Source: Muribaculaceae bacterium (GTDB lineage: Bacteria; Bacteroidota; Bacteroidia; Bacteroidales; Muribaculaceae). From it: a stretch of 37,448 bases of DNA. A model generated the notes under the pieces. That model worked only from the letters and a program-made list of their open reading frames with translations, did not search any database and was not told where the DNA came from. Made by a program: the position numbers and the translations under genes. Location: assembly GCA_017618355.1 (NCBI GenBank), contig JAFZUL010000144.1:1-37448 (forward strand), in the 5' to 3' direction. Below, piece after piece: positions 15,398 to 23,314 of this stretch; position 1 is the stretch's first letter; every line of letters starts with the position of its first letter.

Positions 15398-16993
15398 ATG
15401 GAATTTGAAACTGGCAAATCTTCAAAAAATCGCAACTATAATAGAAAGAAACCTCAGCACGAGAGCGAGGTGCTGAGTGAACTGGGAAAGACTCAGCCAC
15501 AGGATATCGCTATCGAGGAGGCTGTGCTGGGAGCTCTGATGCTCGAGAAGGACGCTTACTCGGTAGTGAGCGACCTGCTAAAACCCGAGTGCTTCTACGA
15601 CTATGCCAATCAGCTGATCTACGAGGCCATCATGTCGCTAGGCGTGAAGCAGCGCCCTATCGATATGCTCACCGTAACCGAGCAGCTGCGACTTGACGGA
15701 CACCTCGAGGAGGCAGGAGGAGCTATAAGAATCTCAGACCTTACTGGCCGCGTGTCGAGTGCTGCCAACATCGAGTACCATGCACGCATCGTGGCGCAGA
15801 AATACTTGGCTCGAGAGCTCATCAGCTTCAGCTCCAATATCTCCACTCTAGCCTTTGACGACTCCATCGATGTGTATGATTTGATGCAGGAGGCCGAGGG
15901 CAAGCTTTTTGAGCTGTCGAAGAACACCCTCAAGCGCGACGTGATTCAAATCGACCCAATCATCAGCGATGCTATCAAGAAGATTCAGGACGCCAGTAAC
16001 CGCAAGAGTGGCTTGAGCGGATTGGCCACTGGTTACCATGACCTCGACAAGGTGACCTCGGGATGGCAGAACAGCGACCTTATCATTATTGCCGCGCGCC
16101 CCGCGATGGGAAAGACCGCTCTGGTGCTCTCGATGGCAAAAAACATGGCGGTGGATTTCAACACCCCAATAGCTGTGTTCTCACTTGAGATGTCAAACAT
16201 CCAGCTCGTGAATCGCTTGATTAGCAACGTGTGTGAAATCAAAGGCGAGCAAATCAAGAGTGGACAGCTAACCGAGCAGGAATGGGACGTGCTTATGTCA
16301 AGAGTGAAGCAGCTCTACGCTGCACCCATCTATGTGGACGACACGCCGTCGCTGTCAATTTTCGAGCTTAGGACAAAAGCTCGCCGCCTCGTGCGTGAGC
16401 ATGGCGTGCAGATGATAATCATCGACTACCTGCAGCTTATGAACGCTACTGGTATGCGATTTGGCAGCCGTGAGCAGGAGGTGAGTACCATCTCACGCTC
16501 GCTCAAACAACTCGCTAAGGAGCTTGACATTCCCATCGTGGCACTGTCGCAGCTCAACCGTAGCGTGGAGCAGCGTGGCGACGACCGCAAAGGCAAGCGT
16601 CCGCAGCTGAGCGATTTGCGCGAGAGTGGTGCAATTGAGCAGGATGCCGATATCGTGTGCTTCATTCACCGTCCAGAATACTACAGTCATTCCACCGAAG
16701 ACAGCGAGGGAAATGACATACGTGGACTTGCCGAGTTTATCATCGCCAAGCACCGCAGTGGCTCGGTAGGAACCATCAAGATGCGGTTTGTCTCGAAGTA
16801 TGCACGCTTCGACAATTGGGACGAGCAGATTGAAAGCCCCAACGGACCAGAACAGGTGTATGAGTCGCGCATGAACCGTGAGAGCGTTGAAGCACCAACA
16901 AACATTGGCGCACCTCCGGTAGATATTGATGACATTCCCACAGGCAACCCCGATTTCCTTCGCGACAGCAGCGAAGAAGCGGCACCATTCTAG
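15398..16993 (+). CDS. dnaB: Replicative DNA helicase DnaB
   Basis: 531 residues with the two DnaB domains: an N-terminal helical domain (about 33-135, PQDIAIEEAVLGALMLEKDA) and a RecA-like ATPase (about 200-480). Walker A is ARPAMGKT with Lys239, and Walker B is MIIIDYLQLM with Asp343. The sequence SQLNRSVEQRGDDRKGKRPQ, then SDLRESGAIEQDAD, is the conserved H4/arginine-finger region. The hexamer unwinds DNA ahead of the replication fork and recruits primase. The first ~30 residues (Lys/Asn-rich) and the last ~45 (Asp/Pro-rich) are poorly conserved tails. No intein is present. The gene is alone on its strand, with a structured leader upstream and a convergent rodA downstream. Confidence 0.97.
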   Translation: MEFETGKSSKNRNYNRKKPQHESEVLSELGKTQPQDIAIEEAVLGALMLEKDAYSVVSDLLKPECFYDYANQLIYEAIMSLGVKQRPIDMLTVTEQLRLDGHLEEAGGAIRISDLTGRVSSAANIEYHARIVAQKYLARELISFSSNISTLAFDDSIDVYDLMQEAEGKLFELSKNTLKRDVIQIDPIISDAIKKIQDASNRKSGLSGLATGYHDLDKVTSGWQNSDLIIIAARPAMGKTALVLSMAKNMAVDFNTPIAVFSLEMSNIQLVNRLISNVCEIKGEQIKSGQLTEQEWDVLMSRVKQLYAAPIYVDDTPSLSIFELRTKARRLVREHGVQMIIIDYLQLMNATGMRFGSREQEVSTISRSLKQLAKELDIPIVALSQLNRSVEQRGDDRKGKRPQLSDLRESGAIEQDADIVCFIHRPEYYSHSTEDSEGNDIRGLAEFIIAKHRSGSVGTIKMRFVSKYARFDNWDEQIESPNGPEQVYESRMNRESVEAPTNIGAPPVDIDDIPTGNPDFLRDSSEEAAPF

Positions 16994-16996
16994 AAA

Positions 16997-17075
16997 ACTA
17001 GCATAGCGGCAAATCAGCCGCGAAGCGCGGCATAACTAGCGAGCATAGCGAGCGGCAAACTAGCAAAGCGGAAAG
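16997..17075. repeat. AACTAGC/GCGGC modular repeat between dnaB and rodA
   Basis: The gap between the convergent genes is almost entirely repeat: AACTAGCATAGCGGCAAA, then AACTAGCGAGCATAGCGAGC with GGCAAA, then AACTAGCAAAGCGGAAA. A perfect hairpin GCCGCG-AAG-CGCGGC (17017-17031) sits between the first and second copies. There is no T-run terminator, so this element may be what separates the two transcripts. Confidence 0.75.
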
Positions 17076-18551
17076 CTACCACGTGCCGTATTCTGCTCGT
17101 GCGGCGTCGATGCGCAGGAGGATAAACAGCATGATAGTGAAGCCCCAGAGCGAGGAACCGCCGTAGCTGAAGAAGGGTAGGGGTATGCCAATCACTGGCA
17201 CGAGACCTATCACCATTCCTATGTTAATGGCGACGTGGAAGATGAGAATTGCCGCGACGCAGTAGGCATATACTCGTCCGAAGGCAGTGTGTTGCCGCTC
17301 AGCAATGGCAATGACTCTCAAGATAAGCAACAGGAACAGCAGTAGCACAGCCGATGTGCCGAGAAATCCTTCCTCCTCGCCAATGGTGCAGAATATGAAG
17401 TCGGTGTGCTGCTCAGGCACGTAGTTGAGCTTGGTCTGTGTGCCCTTCAAGAATCCCTTTCCAGTGACTCCTCCCGAGCCGATGGCAATCTTCGACTGAT
17501 TGACGTTGTAGCCCTTGTCTTTCACGTCTTCCATTATGCCGAGGGCAACCTTGATGCGGTTTTGCTGGTGCGTCTGCAGCACGTTGTTAAACACGGCGTT
17601 GACCGAGAACATAAAGATGATAGACATCACGGCAAAGGCTATAGTTATCAGTATCTTATTGATGTCCTCGCGGAACATGGCTATAAGCAAGTATATGATT
17701 GACAGCGTGATAACGGTGAAGAAATAGACATATCCGTTAACGCTGACTCCTATGGCCGAGAGCCCCCATGTCAGCAGCGCACTCGCGATGTATCCTATCG
17801 CCACGTTGCGACCTGGTATCACAGCCCGGCAATAGAAGAATAGCATGACCACTATCGTAATCATCACAATGGTGAATACGATGAAAGACCCCATGGGTAT
17901 GCCCATCACTATTTGGTCGGCAAACTTCAGCATGATGACAAAGAACGACACTGCCGCAAGGATAGCATAAAGCACAAATCCACTCATGCCCTCACGGTAG
18001 AGGACAAAAATCAGTGAGATATAGACGAGTGCCGAGCCGGTCTCGCTCTCAAGGAGGATGCAGAAGACCGGGATGAAGATGATTGCCAACGGAACGATAT
18101 AGGTGCGCCAATGCCCGAGTTTGAAGCCATAGGTGCTGAATAGCTTTGCCAGCGCCAGCGCCGTTGCCGTCTTTGCAAACTCGGCAGGCTGAATGCTTAC
18201 CGCTCCAAATTTTAGCCAAGAGTGTGAACCCTTGATGTTTGGTGCAAAGAACGCCGTGGCTATGAGAATGACAATCATTATGATATATATAAGGTAGGCA
18301 TATCCCTCATACATTCGTCGGTCGATGAGCAATAGCGCGAAGCCAATGACAAACGAGAGTCCTATCCACAGGAACTGTTTGCCTGAATAAGTGTTGAAGT
18401 CGAAGATGCTAACCTGCGACATGCTATTGGTCGTGGCGGCATATATACTTATTGCTCCTGCCACTACAAGAACCAGATATAGCAGCACGGTGAGCCAATC
18501 GACCGAGGCGAGCAGTTTGTTGCTCTCGTTATTATCCCTTGAAGAGTCCAT
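17076..18551 (-). CDS. rodA: Peptidoglycan polymerase RodA (SEDS family)
   Basis: 491 residues, strongly hydrophobic with about ten membrane segments. The SEDS signature is present near the C terminus (IGIPLPFFSYGGSSLWG), as are NIKGSHSWLKFGAVSIQPAE (about 109-128) and GKGFLKGTQTKLNYVPEQHTDF, which are typical of RodA/FtsW. RodA polymerises lipid II into glycan strands during lateral wall growth, in a complex with the class B PBP2. Its start overlaps the end of the PBP2 gene by 20 bp, so the two are translationally coupled. The order mreB-mreC-mreD-mrdA-rodA is the standard elongasome cluster and supports RodA over FtsW. It is slightly longer than the ~370-420 residues of many RodA proteins because of an extended central loop/TM region (about 190-320). 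Confidence 0.95.
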   Translation of the reverse strand: MDSSRDNNESNKLLASVDWLTVLLYLVLVVAGAISIYAATTNSMSQVSIFDFNTYSGKQFLWIGLSFVIGFALLLIDRRMYEGYAYLIYIIMIVILIATAFFAPNIKGSHSWLKFGAVSIQPAEFAKTATALALAKLFSTYGFKLGHWRTYIVPLAIIFIPVFCILLESETGSALVYISLIFVLYREGMSGFVLYAILAAVSFFVIMLKFADQIVMGIPMGSFIVFTIVMITIVVMLFFYCRAVIPGRNVAIGYIASALLTWGLSAIGVSVNGYVYFFTVITLSIIYLLIAMFREDINKILITIAFAVMSIIFMFSVNAVFNNVLQTHQQNRIKVALGIMEDVKDKGYNVNQSKIAIGSGGVTGKGFLKGTQTKLNYVPEQHTDFIFCTIGEEEGFLGTSAVLLLFLLLILRVIAIAERQHTAFGRVYAYCVAAILIFHVAINIGMVIGLVPVIGIPLPFFSYGGSSLWGFTIMLFILLRIDAARAEYGTW

Positions 18552-20550
18552 GACGTGATGTGCTGATTAATCTGATTGGTGATACCATTACCGCCTTTTC
18601 TCGCTCAGGGTTGCTGCCCAGTGGCTTATTGTCACGGCTTGGGAAGTTGCCTGCGGTAGTGGCGGGTTTTGCTTCGGCAGGCTTATCTTCGGTGGACTTC
18701 TTTTGATTGTCGTTCATCCACGTGTTGTCGCTCCACTTGTTGGCGCGTTCTTCAATCTCATCGCTGTAGCCTCGTAGGTATCGCTCAAGCATCATTGCGC
18801 CGAGCGGCACGGCGACTTTGGCACCGAAACCGGCATTCTCTACATATACGCAGATGGCTATTTTGGGGTCTTCTTTAGGCGCAAATCCCATAAACACCGA
18901 GTGGTCTTGGCCATGCGGGTTCTGAACGGTACCTGTTTTACCGCACACGTCAAGCCCTGGCAGGTTAGCACCTCGGCAAGTACCTCCAGTGACCGCCATT
19001 CTCATGCCCGTTACTACTTCATTGTAGTATTGCGAATTGACTTTAGTATGGTGCTGCACAGCGTATTGCTCTAGCAGTCCTACGTCGCGTATGTTCTTCA
19101 CCATATGAGGCGTGATGTAGTAACCGCGATTGGCTATGGTGGCGCCTAGGTTGGCGATTTGCAGCGGAGTCAGCATCACCTCGCCCTGACCGATGGCGAT
19201 AGATAGAATGGTGTTGGCACCCCATTGGTTTTTGCCAATCATTTTGTCGTAGAATTGCGCGTTAGGGATAAATCCGCGGCTCTCGCCAGGAAGGTCGATG
19301 TTTAGTTTGTAGCCAAAGCCCATCGACACCATGTAGTCTTTCCACAAGGTAAACGACTTCTCTAAACCGCCGTACTTGCGGTTGTTGAGCATGTAGTAAA
19401 CTCCCCAGCAGAAGTAGCCGTTGCATGATGTGGCGATGGCAGGGTGCAGGGCGATAGGAGAGCCGTGCCCGTGGCAGCCTATTCTGAGGCCCTTGTTGAT
19501 GTAACCGCGGTAGCAAGGATAGGACGTGCTGGTGGTGATGATGCCCTCTTGCAGCAGCATCAAGCCCTGCGACGGTTTGAAGGTTGAGCCAGGAGGATAG
19601 GCAGCCATGATTGAGCGGTCGAAAAGTGGCTTGTTGGGGTCATTGACGAGGTCGGCATAGTTCTTGCCGCGGTCTTTGCCCACTAGCATTGCTGGGTCGT
19701 AATTAGGACTGGTGACAAGTGCCAGCACCTCGCCAGTCTTTGGCTCTATAGCCACGATAGCTCCCTTCTTGCCTCGCATGATTTTCTCTCCAAACTGCTG
19801 GAGATCCATGTCGATACTTAGCTGCAGGTCTTTTCCGGCGACTGGTGCCACATCATCTTTGCCGTCGTTGTAGCGGCCCTTGATGCGTCCTCGTGCGTCG
19901 CGGATGAAAATCTCCTTGCCTTTAATGCCTCGCAGGTATTTCTCGTAGCTCTTCTCCACGCCTAGGTCTCCGGTATAGTCGCCTGGCAGGTAGTAGTTGT
20001 CGCTGTCGCGGGCTATGTCGTCGGCATTCACCTCACGAATGTCGCCCAAGATGTTGGCGGCCGACACGTAGTTGTACCGACGTATAACGCGCTGAGCAAT
20101 GTCGAAGCCCGGAAAGCGGTAGATAATCTCCTGCAGACGGCCGTAGGTTAGCGAGTCGAGATTCTGCACTAGTGGCTGTGGCGTAACAGCGCTGTAGTTG
20201 CGGTTTTTCTTGGGGTCGCTCATGTTCTTCCACAGCAGGTCGAAGTCTTCACGCTTGAGCTGCAGAATTCTGCACATGGTGGTCGTGTCAAACTCTGTCA
20301 CGTCCTTTGGCGTGAGCACCAAGTCGTAGGCAGGCTCGTTATATACAATCAGGTTGCCGTTGCGGTCGTAAATCTGTCCTCGTGAAGGGTGCGTTATTTT
20401 CACCGAGCGCGCGTTGCTCACTGCGATTTGACTATACTCGTTGCTTGTGACCTGCAGGTCAAAGAGTTTCCACAGGTATATAGCGACAATGGCGACAATA
20501 AAGCCGCCAATCACATACTTGCGTTTCTCGAGATTATAGTCTTTTCTCAC
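18532..20550 (-). CDS. mrdA: Penicillin-binding protein 2 (class B transpeptidase)
   Basis: 672 residues. One N-terminal membrane anchor (about 11-30) is followed by a PBP dimerisation domain (THPSRGQIYDRNGNLIVYNE from about 53) and a transpeptidase domain. All three catalytic motifs are present: S322-TF-K325 in YPPGSTFKPSQG, S375-C-N377, and K538-T-G540 in CGKTGTVQNP. The enzyme crosslinks new peptidoglycan for cell elongation and activates RodA. The C-terminal ~75 residues are a Lys/Pro/Asn-rich, probably disordered tail. The start overlaps the mreD end by 17 bp and the stop overlaps rodA by 20 bp. Beta-lactams are the usual inhibitors of this family. Confidence 0.96.
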   Translation of the reverse strand: MRKDYNLEKRKYVIGGFIVAIVAIYLWKLFDLQVTSNEYSQIAVSNARSVKITHPSRGQIYDRNGNLIVYNEPAYDLVLTPKDVTEFDTTTMCRILQLKREDFDLLWKNMSDPKKNRNYSAVTPQPLVQNLDSLTYGRLQEIIYRFPGFDIAQRVIRRYNYVSAANILGDIREVNADDIARDSDNYYLPGDYTGDLGVEKSYEKYLRGIKGKEIFIRDARGRIKGRYNDGKDDVAPVAGKDLQLSIDMDLQQFGEKIMRGKKGAIVAIEPKTGEVLALVTSPNYDPAMLVGKDRGKNYADLVNDPNKPLFDRSIMAAYPPGSTFKPSQGLMLLQEGIITTSTSYPCYRGYINKGLRIGCHGHGSPIALHPAIATSCNGYFCWGVYYMLNNRKYGGLEKSFTLWKDYMVSMGFGYKLNIDLPGESRGFIPNAQFYDKMIGKNQWGANTILSIAIGQGEVMLTPLQIANLGATIANRGYYITPHMVKNIRDVGLLEQYAVQHHTKVNSQYYNEVVTGMRMAVTGGTCRGANLPGLDVCGKTGTVQNPHGQDHSVFMGFAPKEDPKIAICVYVENAGFGAKVAVPLGAMMLERYLRGYSDEIEERANKWSDNTWMNDNQKKSTEDKPAEAKPATTAGNFPSRDNKPLGSNPEREKAVMVSPIRLISTSRHGLFKG

Positions 20551-21055
20551 TTTCGGTGCTCACTAAACTGTCTATACCAAAAATTAATAAAATGGATAGC
20601 GCGCTGCTGGCAACGATGCGTGCCAAGGTTAGTGGGAAGTTGTGCAGAGTGAACGCTTGAGCCATAAACAGCACAGCGCAATAGATGAAGACCAAAGTTG
20701 ACAGGTACTTCATATAGCTTGAAATTCCCACCGTATCGACCGATGGCACTGGGTCGCCTTCTTCGTCCTCTCGCATGACGATGAAGAAGTTGAACACCGG
20801 CCTTCGTGCCATTGCCATGACGGTGCATGCCAGCGAATTCATTCCTTGGGTATTGTTGAACATATCAATGAAAAGTCCAAACAAGAAAGCTATCGTGAGC
20901 GTCCAGTTGATGGAGTAATTGACCGGCAGTCGCAGGATGAGGTAGATATAGATGATAGGCACTGCCACGCCAAAGAGGACAATCTTGCTACACACCACCT
21001 GCGCCACTAGCAGAGCTATAAAGAGGATAAGGAAATTGAACAAAGTGTTTTTCAT
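20534..21055 (-). CDS. mreD: Rod shape-determining protein MreD
   Basis: 173 residues, nearly all hydrophobic, with five or six membrane segments. The family is poorly conserved in sequence, but length, LPVNYSINWTLTIAFLFGLF with the following IDMFNNTQGMNSLA (the D-x-F/G-L-N core of MreD), and position support it. MreD links MreC and the wall synthases in the inner membrane. Its ATG overlaps the mreC stop by 4 bp (ATGA), and its 3' end overlaps mrdA. An unusual hydrophilic stretch (VMREDEEGDPVPSVDTVG, about 93-110) breaks the membrane region. Confidence 0.85.
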   Translation of the reverse strand: MKNTLFNFLILFIALLVAQVVCSKIVLFGVAVPIIYIYLILRLPVNYSINWTLTIAFLFGLFIDMFNNTQGMNSLACTVMAMARRPVFNFFIVMREDEEGDPVPSVDTVGISSYMKYLSTLVFIYCAVLFMAQAFTLHNFPLTLARIVASSALSILLIFGIDSLVSTESEKRL

Positions 21056-21927
21056 CGTTTCATCCCTCCTTCCTCTTTAATGCTTGTGGCGTCGCTGCTC
21101 TCAAGCTGCTTGAGCTCATCCTTGCGGTTGTTCTTAATTACGTGGACATTGCTCAGCTGTGTTATACGGCACGAGAGCTTCACGATAAGTGTCATGAAGC
21201 TGTCGCTCTTGGTGGTGGGTGACACGCGCTCTACTACTCCTACCATGAAACCTGGAGGGAAGCTCAGTGAGCTGCTGCTGGTGACCACGGTGTCGCCTAC
21301 ATGGTACTCACCAACCTTGGGAAGGTCTTTGAGGATGGCATGGTCGGTAGTCTTTCCGTCCCACACGAGCAGTCCAAAGTTTCCGTTGCCTTTCAGTTCG
21401 CACGTGATTTTTGTGTCGGGGTGCAGCATCGACATGATGCGTGCCGAATGGGTGTTAACGGCATCGACGATGCCCACCACGCCATTCATATCCATAACGC
21501 CCATGTAAGGCTCAATGCCGTCGGCGCTTCCTCGGTCAATGGTGATGTAGTTGCTGGGGTTTACCACGCTGTTGCTGATCACGTGAGCCGAGATAAATGC
21601 GAAGTCGCCTTCGCCGCTCACTGCCTCACCAGGTTTGGCGCCATATTTAAGCTCCATTTCTACCAACTGCTTCTCTAACTCGAGGATGCGCTCTTTCTGC
21701 TCTGCGTTGCGCAGATGCAGGTCCTCGTTTATCTCCTTGAGGTGGAAATAATCGGACGTTCCATTCACGACCTTAGATATAGTCGCCACGGTGCCGTTAG
21801 CCGAGGTGAGATACACACTCTGCTGGAACGGGTTGGAGCGAAACAGCAGCACGAGGCTCACAATCACATAGAAAGCGAAGAAGAACCACGCGCTGTTTTT
21901 TATTATGAAATTTAATAAATTGTTCAT
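21052..21927 (-). CDS. mreC: Rod shape-determining protein MreC
   Basis: 291 residues with one N-terminal membrane anchor (about 12-29), a coiled coil (about 60-95, EDLHLRNAEQKERILELEKQ) and a beta-barrel periplasmic domain. Recognisable MreC features are NYITIDRGSADGIEPYMGVM, NGVVGIVDAVNTHSARIMSM and the late SSLSFPPGFMVGVVERVSP. MreC joins the cytoplasmic MreB filament to PBP2/RodA. It follows mreB after a 116-bp gap containing a small hairpin, and overlaps mreD by 4 bp. The C terminus (about 265-291) is a charged, low-complexity tail. Confidence 0.94.
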   Translation of the reverse strand: MNNLLNFIIKNSAWFFFAFYVIVSLVLLFRSNPFQQSVYLTSANGTVATISKVVNGTSDYFHLKEINEDLHLRNAEQKERILELEKQLVEMELKYGAKPGEAVSGEGDFAFISAHVISNSVVNPSNYITIDRGSADGIEPYMGVMDMNGVVGIVDAVNTHSARIMSMLHPDTKITCELKGNGNFGLLVWDGKTTDHAILKDLPKVGEYHVGDTVVTSSSSLSFPPGFMVGVVERVSPTTKSDSFMTLIVKLSCRITQLSNVHVIKNNRKDELKQLESSDATSIKEEGGMKR

Positions 21928-21961
21928 CTAGGGTCATTAATAGAGTATTACACACATCCAC

Positions 21962-21988
21962 ATCCCTCTCATCACATCGTGGAGGGAT
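21962..21988. other. Hairpin in the mreB-mreC gap
   Basis: ATCCCTC (21962-21968) pairs with GAGGGAT (21982-21988), with CAC/GTG able to pair in the loop. No T run follows on the transcribed strand, so it is not a standard terminator. It could be a processing or stability site between mreB and the rest of the operon. Confidence 0.4.
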
Positions 21989-22043
21989 AGTTTGAGGTTT
22001 ATGAGAGAATTCCTTTCGGTTAAGGAATATTGTTACGCAGCTT

Positions 22044-23063
22044 TTATCGTTTCAGGAACTTGAAGCGCTTGATGTTCTTCAGAGCCACACCAGTGCCCTT
22101 GGCAACAGCGTGCAATGGGTCTTCGGCAACATGGAATGGGATGCCAATCTTGTCGGTCAAGCGGCGGTCAAGACCACGCAGCAACGCACCACCACCAGCC
22201 AGGTAGATGCCATTCTTCACGATGTCGCTATAAAGCTCGGGAGGAGTCTGCTCTAGTGCGCTGAGCACAGCAGCCTCAATCTTCGAGATAGACTTCTCTA
22301 TGCAGTTGCAAATCTCCTGATATGACACAGGCACTTCCATTGGCAGAGCTGTCATCTGGTTAGGACCGTGTACAATATAGTCCTCGGGAGGATTGTCAAG
22401 CTCAGAGAGAGCAGAACCCACGTGAATCTTGATGAGCTCAGCAGTGCGCTCACCCACCTTCACGTTGTGGGCGCGACGCATGTGCTCACGGATGTCCTCG
22501 GTGAGGTCATCACCAGCGATACGTATGCTCTTGTTGCTCACGATACCGCCCAGCGAGATTACGGCAATCTCAGTGGTGCCACCACCAATATCGACTATCA
22601 TGTTGCCCTCAGGAGCCAAAACGTCGATACCAATACCAAGCGCGGCAGCCATAGGCTCATAAATCATATAAACGTCGCGGCCGCCAGCATGCTCACTGGA
22701 GTCGCGCACAGCACGAATCTCTACCTCAGTAGAACCCGAGGGAATGCACACCACCATGCGCAGGGCAGGGGAGAACCAGTGATTCTTCTGGCTCACCTTC
22801 TTGATCATGCCCCTGATCATCAGCTCGGCGGCGTTAAAGTCGGCAATCACACCATCGCGCAGTGGACGCACGGTCTTAATTCCTTCATGTACCTTGCCGC
22901 GCATCTCGCGGGCTGTCTCGCCCACTGCCATCAGTTTCTGGGTCTTTGTGTCGAGAGCCACTACCGATGGCTCGTCAATTACTATCTTGTCGTTGTGGAT
23001 AATAATTGTATTGGCTGTTCCCAGGTCAACAGCGATTTCTTGTGTAAATGAGAATAACCCCAT
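22044..23063 (-). CDS. mreB: Rod shape-determining actin homologue MreB
   Basis: 339 residues, normal length. The actin-fold nucleotide motifs are clear: IAVDLGTANTIIIHND (phosphate 1), VDIGGGTTEIAVISLGGIV (phosphate 2, about 160-178) and GIYLAGGGALLRGLDRRL (adenosine motif, about 286-303). The N-terminal MGLFSFTQE contributes the amphipathic/hydrophobic membrane-contact end. MreB filaments guide the elongation machinery around the cell. It is the first gene of mreB-mreC-mreD-mrdA-rodA. In many Bacteroides genomes purH lies upstream; here the upstream neighbour is a sodium/amino-acid symporter with its own stop. Confidence 0.97.
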   Translation of the reverse strand: MGLFSFTQEIAVDLGTANTIIIHNDKIVIDEPSVVALDTKTQKLMAVGETAREMRGKVHEGIKTVRPLRDGVIADFNAAELMIRGMIKKVSQKNHWFSPALRMVVCIPSGSTEVEIRAVRDSSEHAGGRDVYMIYEPMAAALGIGIDVLAPEGNMIVDIGGGTTEIAVISLGGIVSNKSIRIAGDDLTEDIREHMRRAHNVKVGERTAELIKIHVGSALSELDNPPEDYIVHGPNQMTALPMEVPVSYQEICNCIEKSISKIEAAVLSALEQTPPELYSDIVKNGIYLAGGGALLRGLDRRLTDKIGIPFHVAEDPLHAVAKGTGVALKNIKRFKFLKR

Positions 23064-23166
23064 ATTGTTATATCTTTATTGTGGTGTAACAGCCAAATAT
23101 TTGTGTCTCAGTTGCTTATTTGATTTCTGTACACCTAGTTAATATCAATACCTTGTTTTCAGTGTG

Positions 23167-23174
23167 CAAAATTA
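23167..23174 (-). promoter_or_regulatory. Promoter -7 box of the mreB operon
   Basis: The complement of 23167-23174 is TAATTTTG, an exact TAnnTTTG match about 104 bp upstream of the mreB ATG. No good TTTG lies at the expected -33 distance in the AT-rich upstream sequence, so only the -7 box is well supported. Confidence 0.5.
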
Positions 23175-23252
23175 GTCAAAATAAAGCAACTAATAAAAGA
23201 AAAAATAAATAAAAAAGCACGAAAAATTTTTTTTAACAACTTGTGCATAAAT

Positions 23253-23291
23253 TTGCGACCTCACACTTGTGATTTCAGCGTAAGGTCGCAA
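23253..23291 (-). other. Stem-loop downstream of the symporter gene, possible terminator
   Basis: TTGCGACCT (23253-23261) pairs perfectly with AGGTCGCAA (23283-23291), and CACA/TGTG (23262-23271) can form a second small stem in the loop. On the minus strand the next T-rich run appears only about 25 bases later, so it may be a transcript-end stabiliser rather than a classic terminator. Confidence 0.45.
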
Positions 23292-23314
23292 TGTGATTTT
23301 TGTATCAAGAAGAA

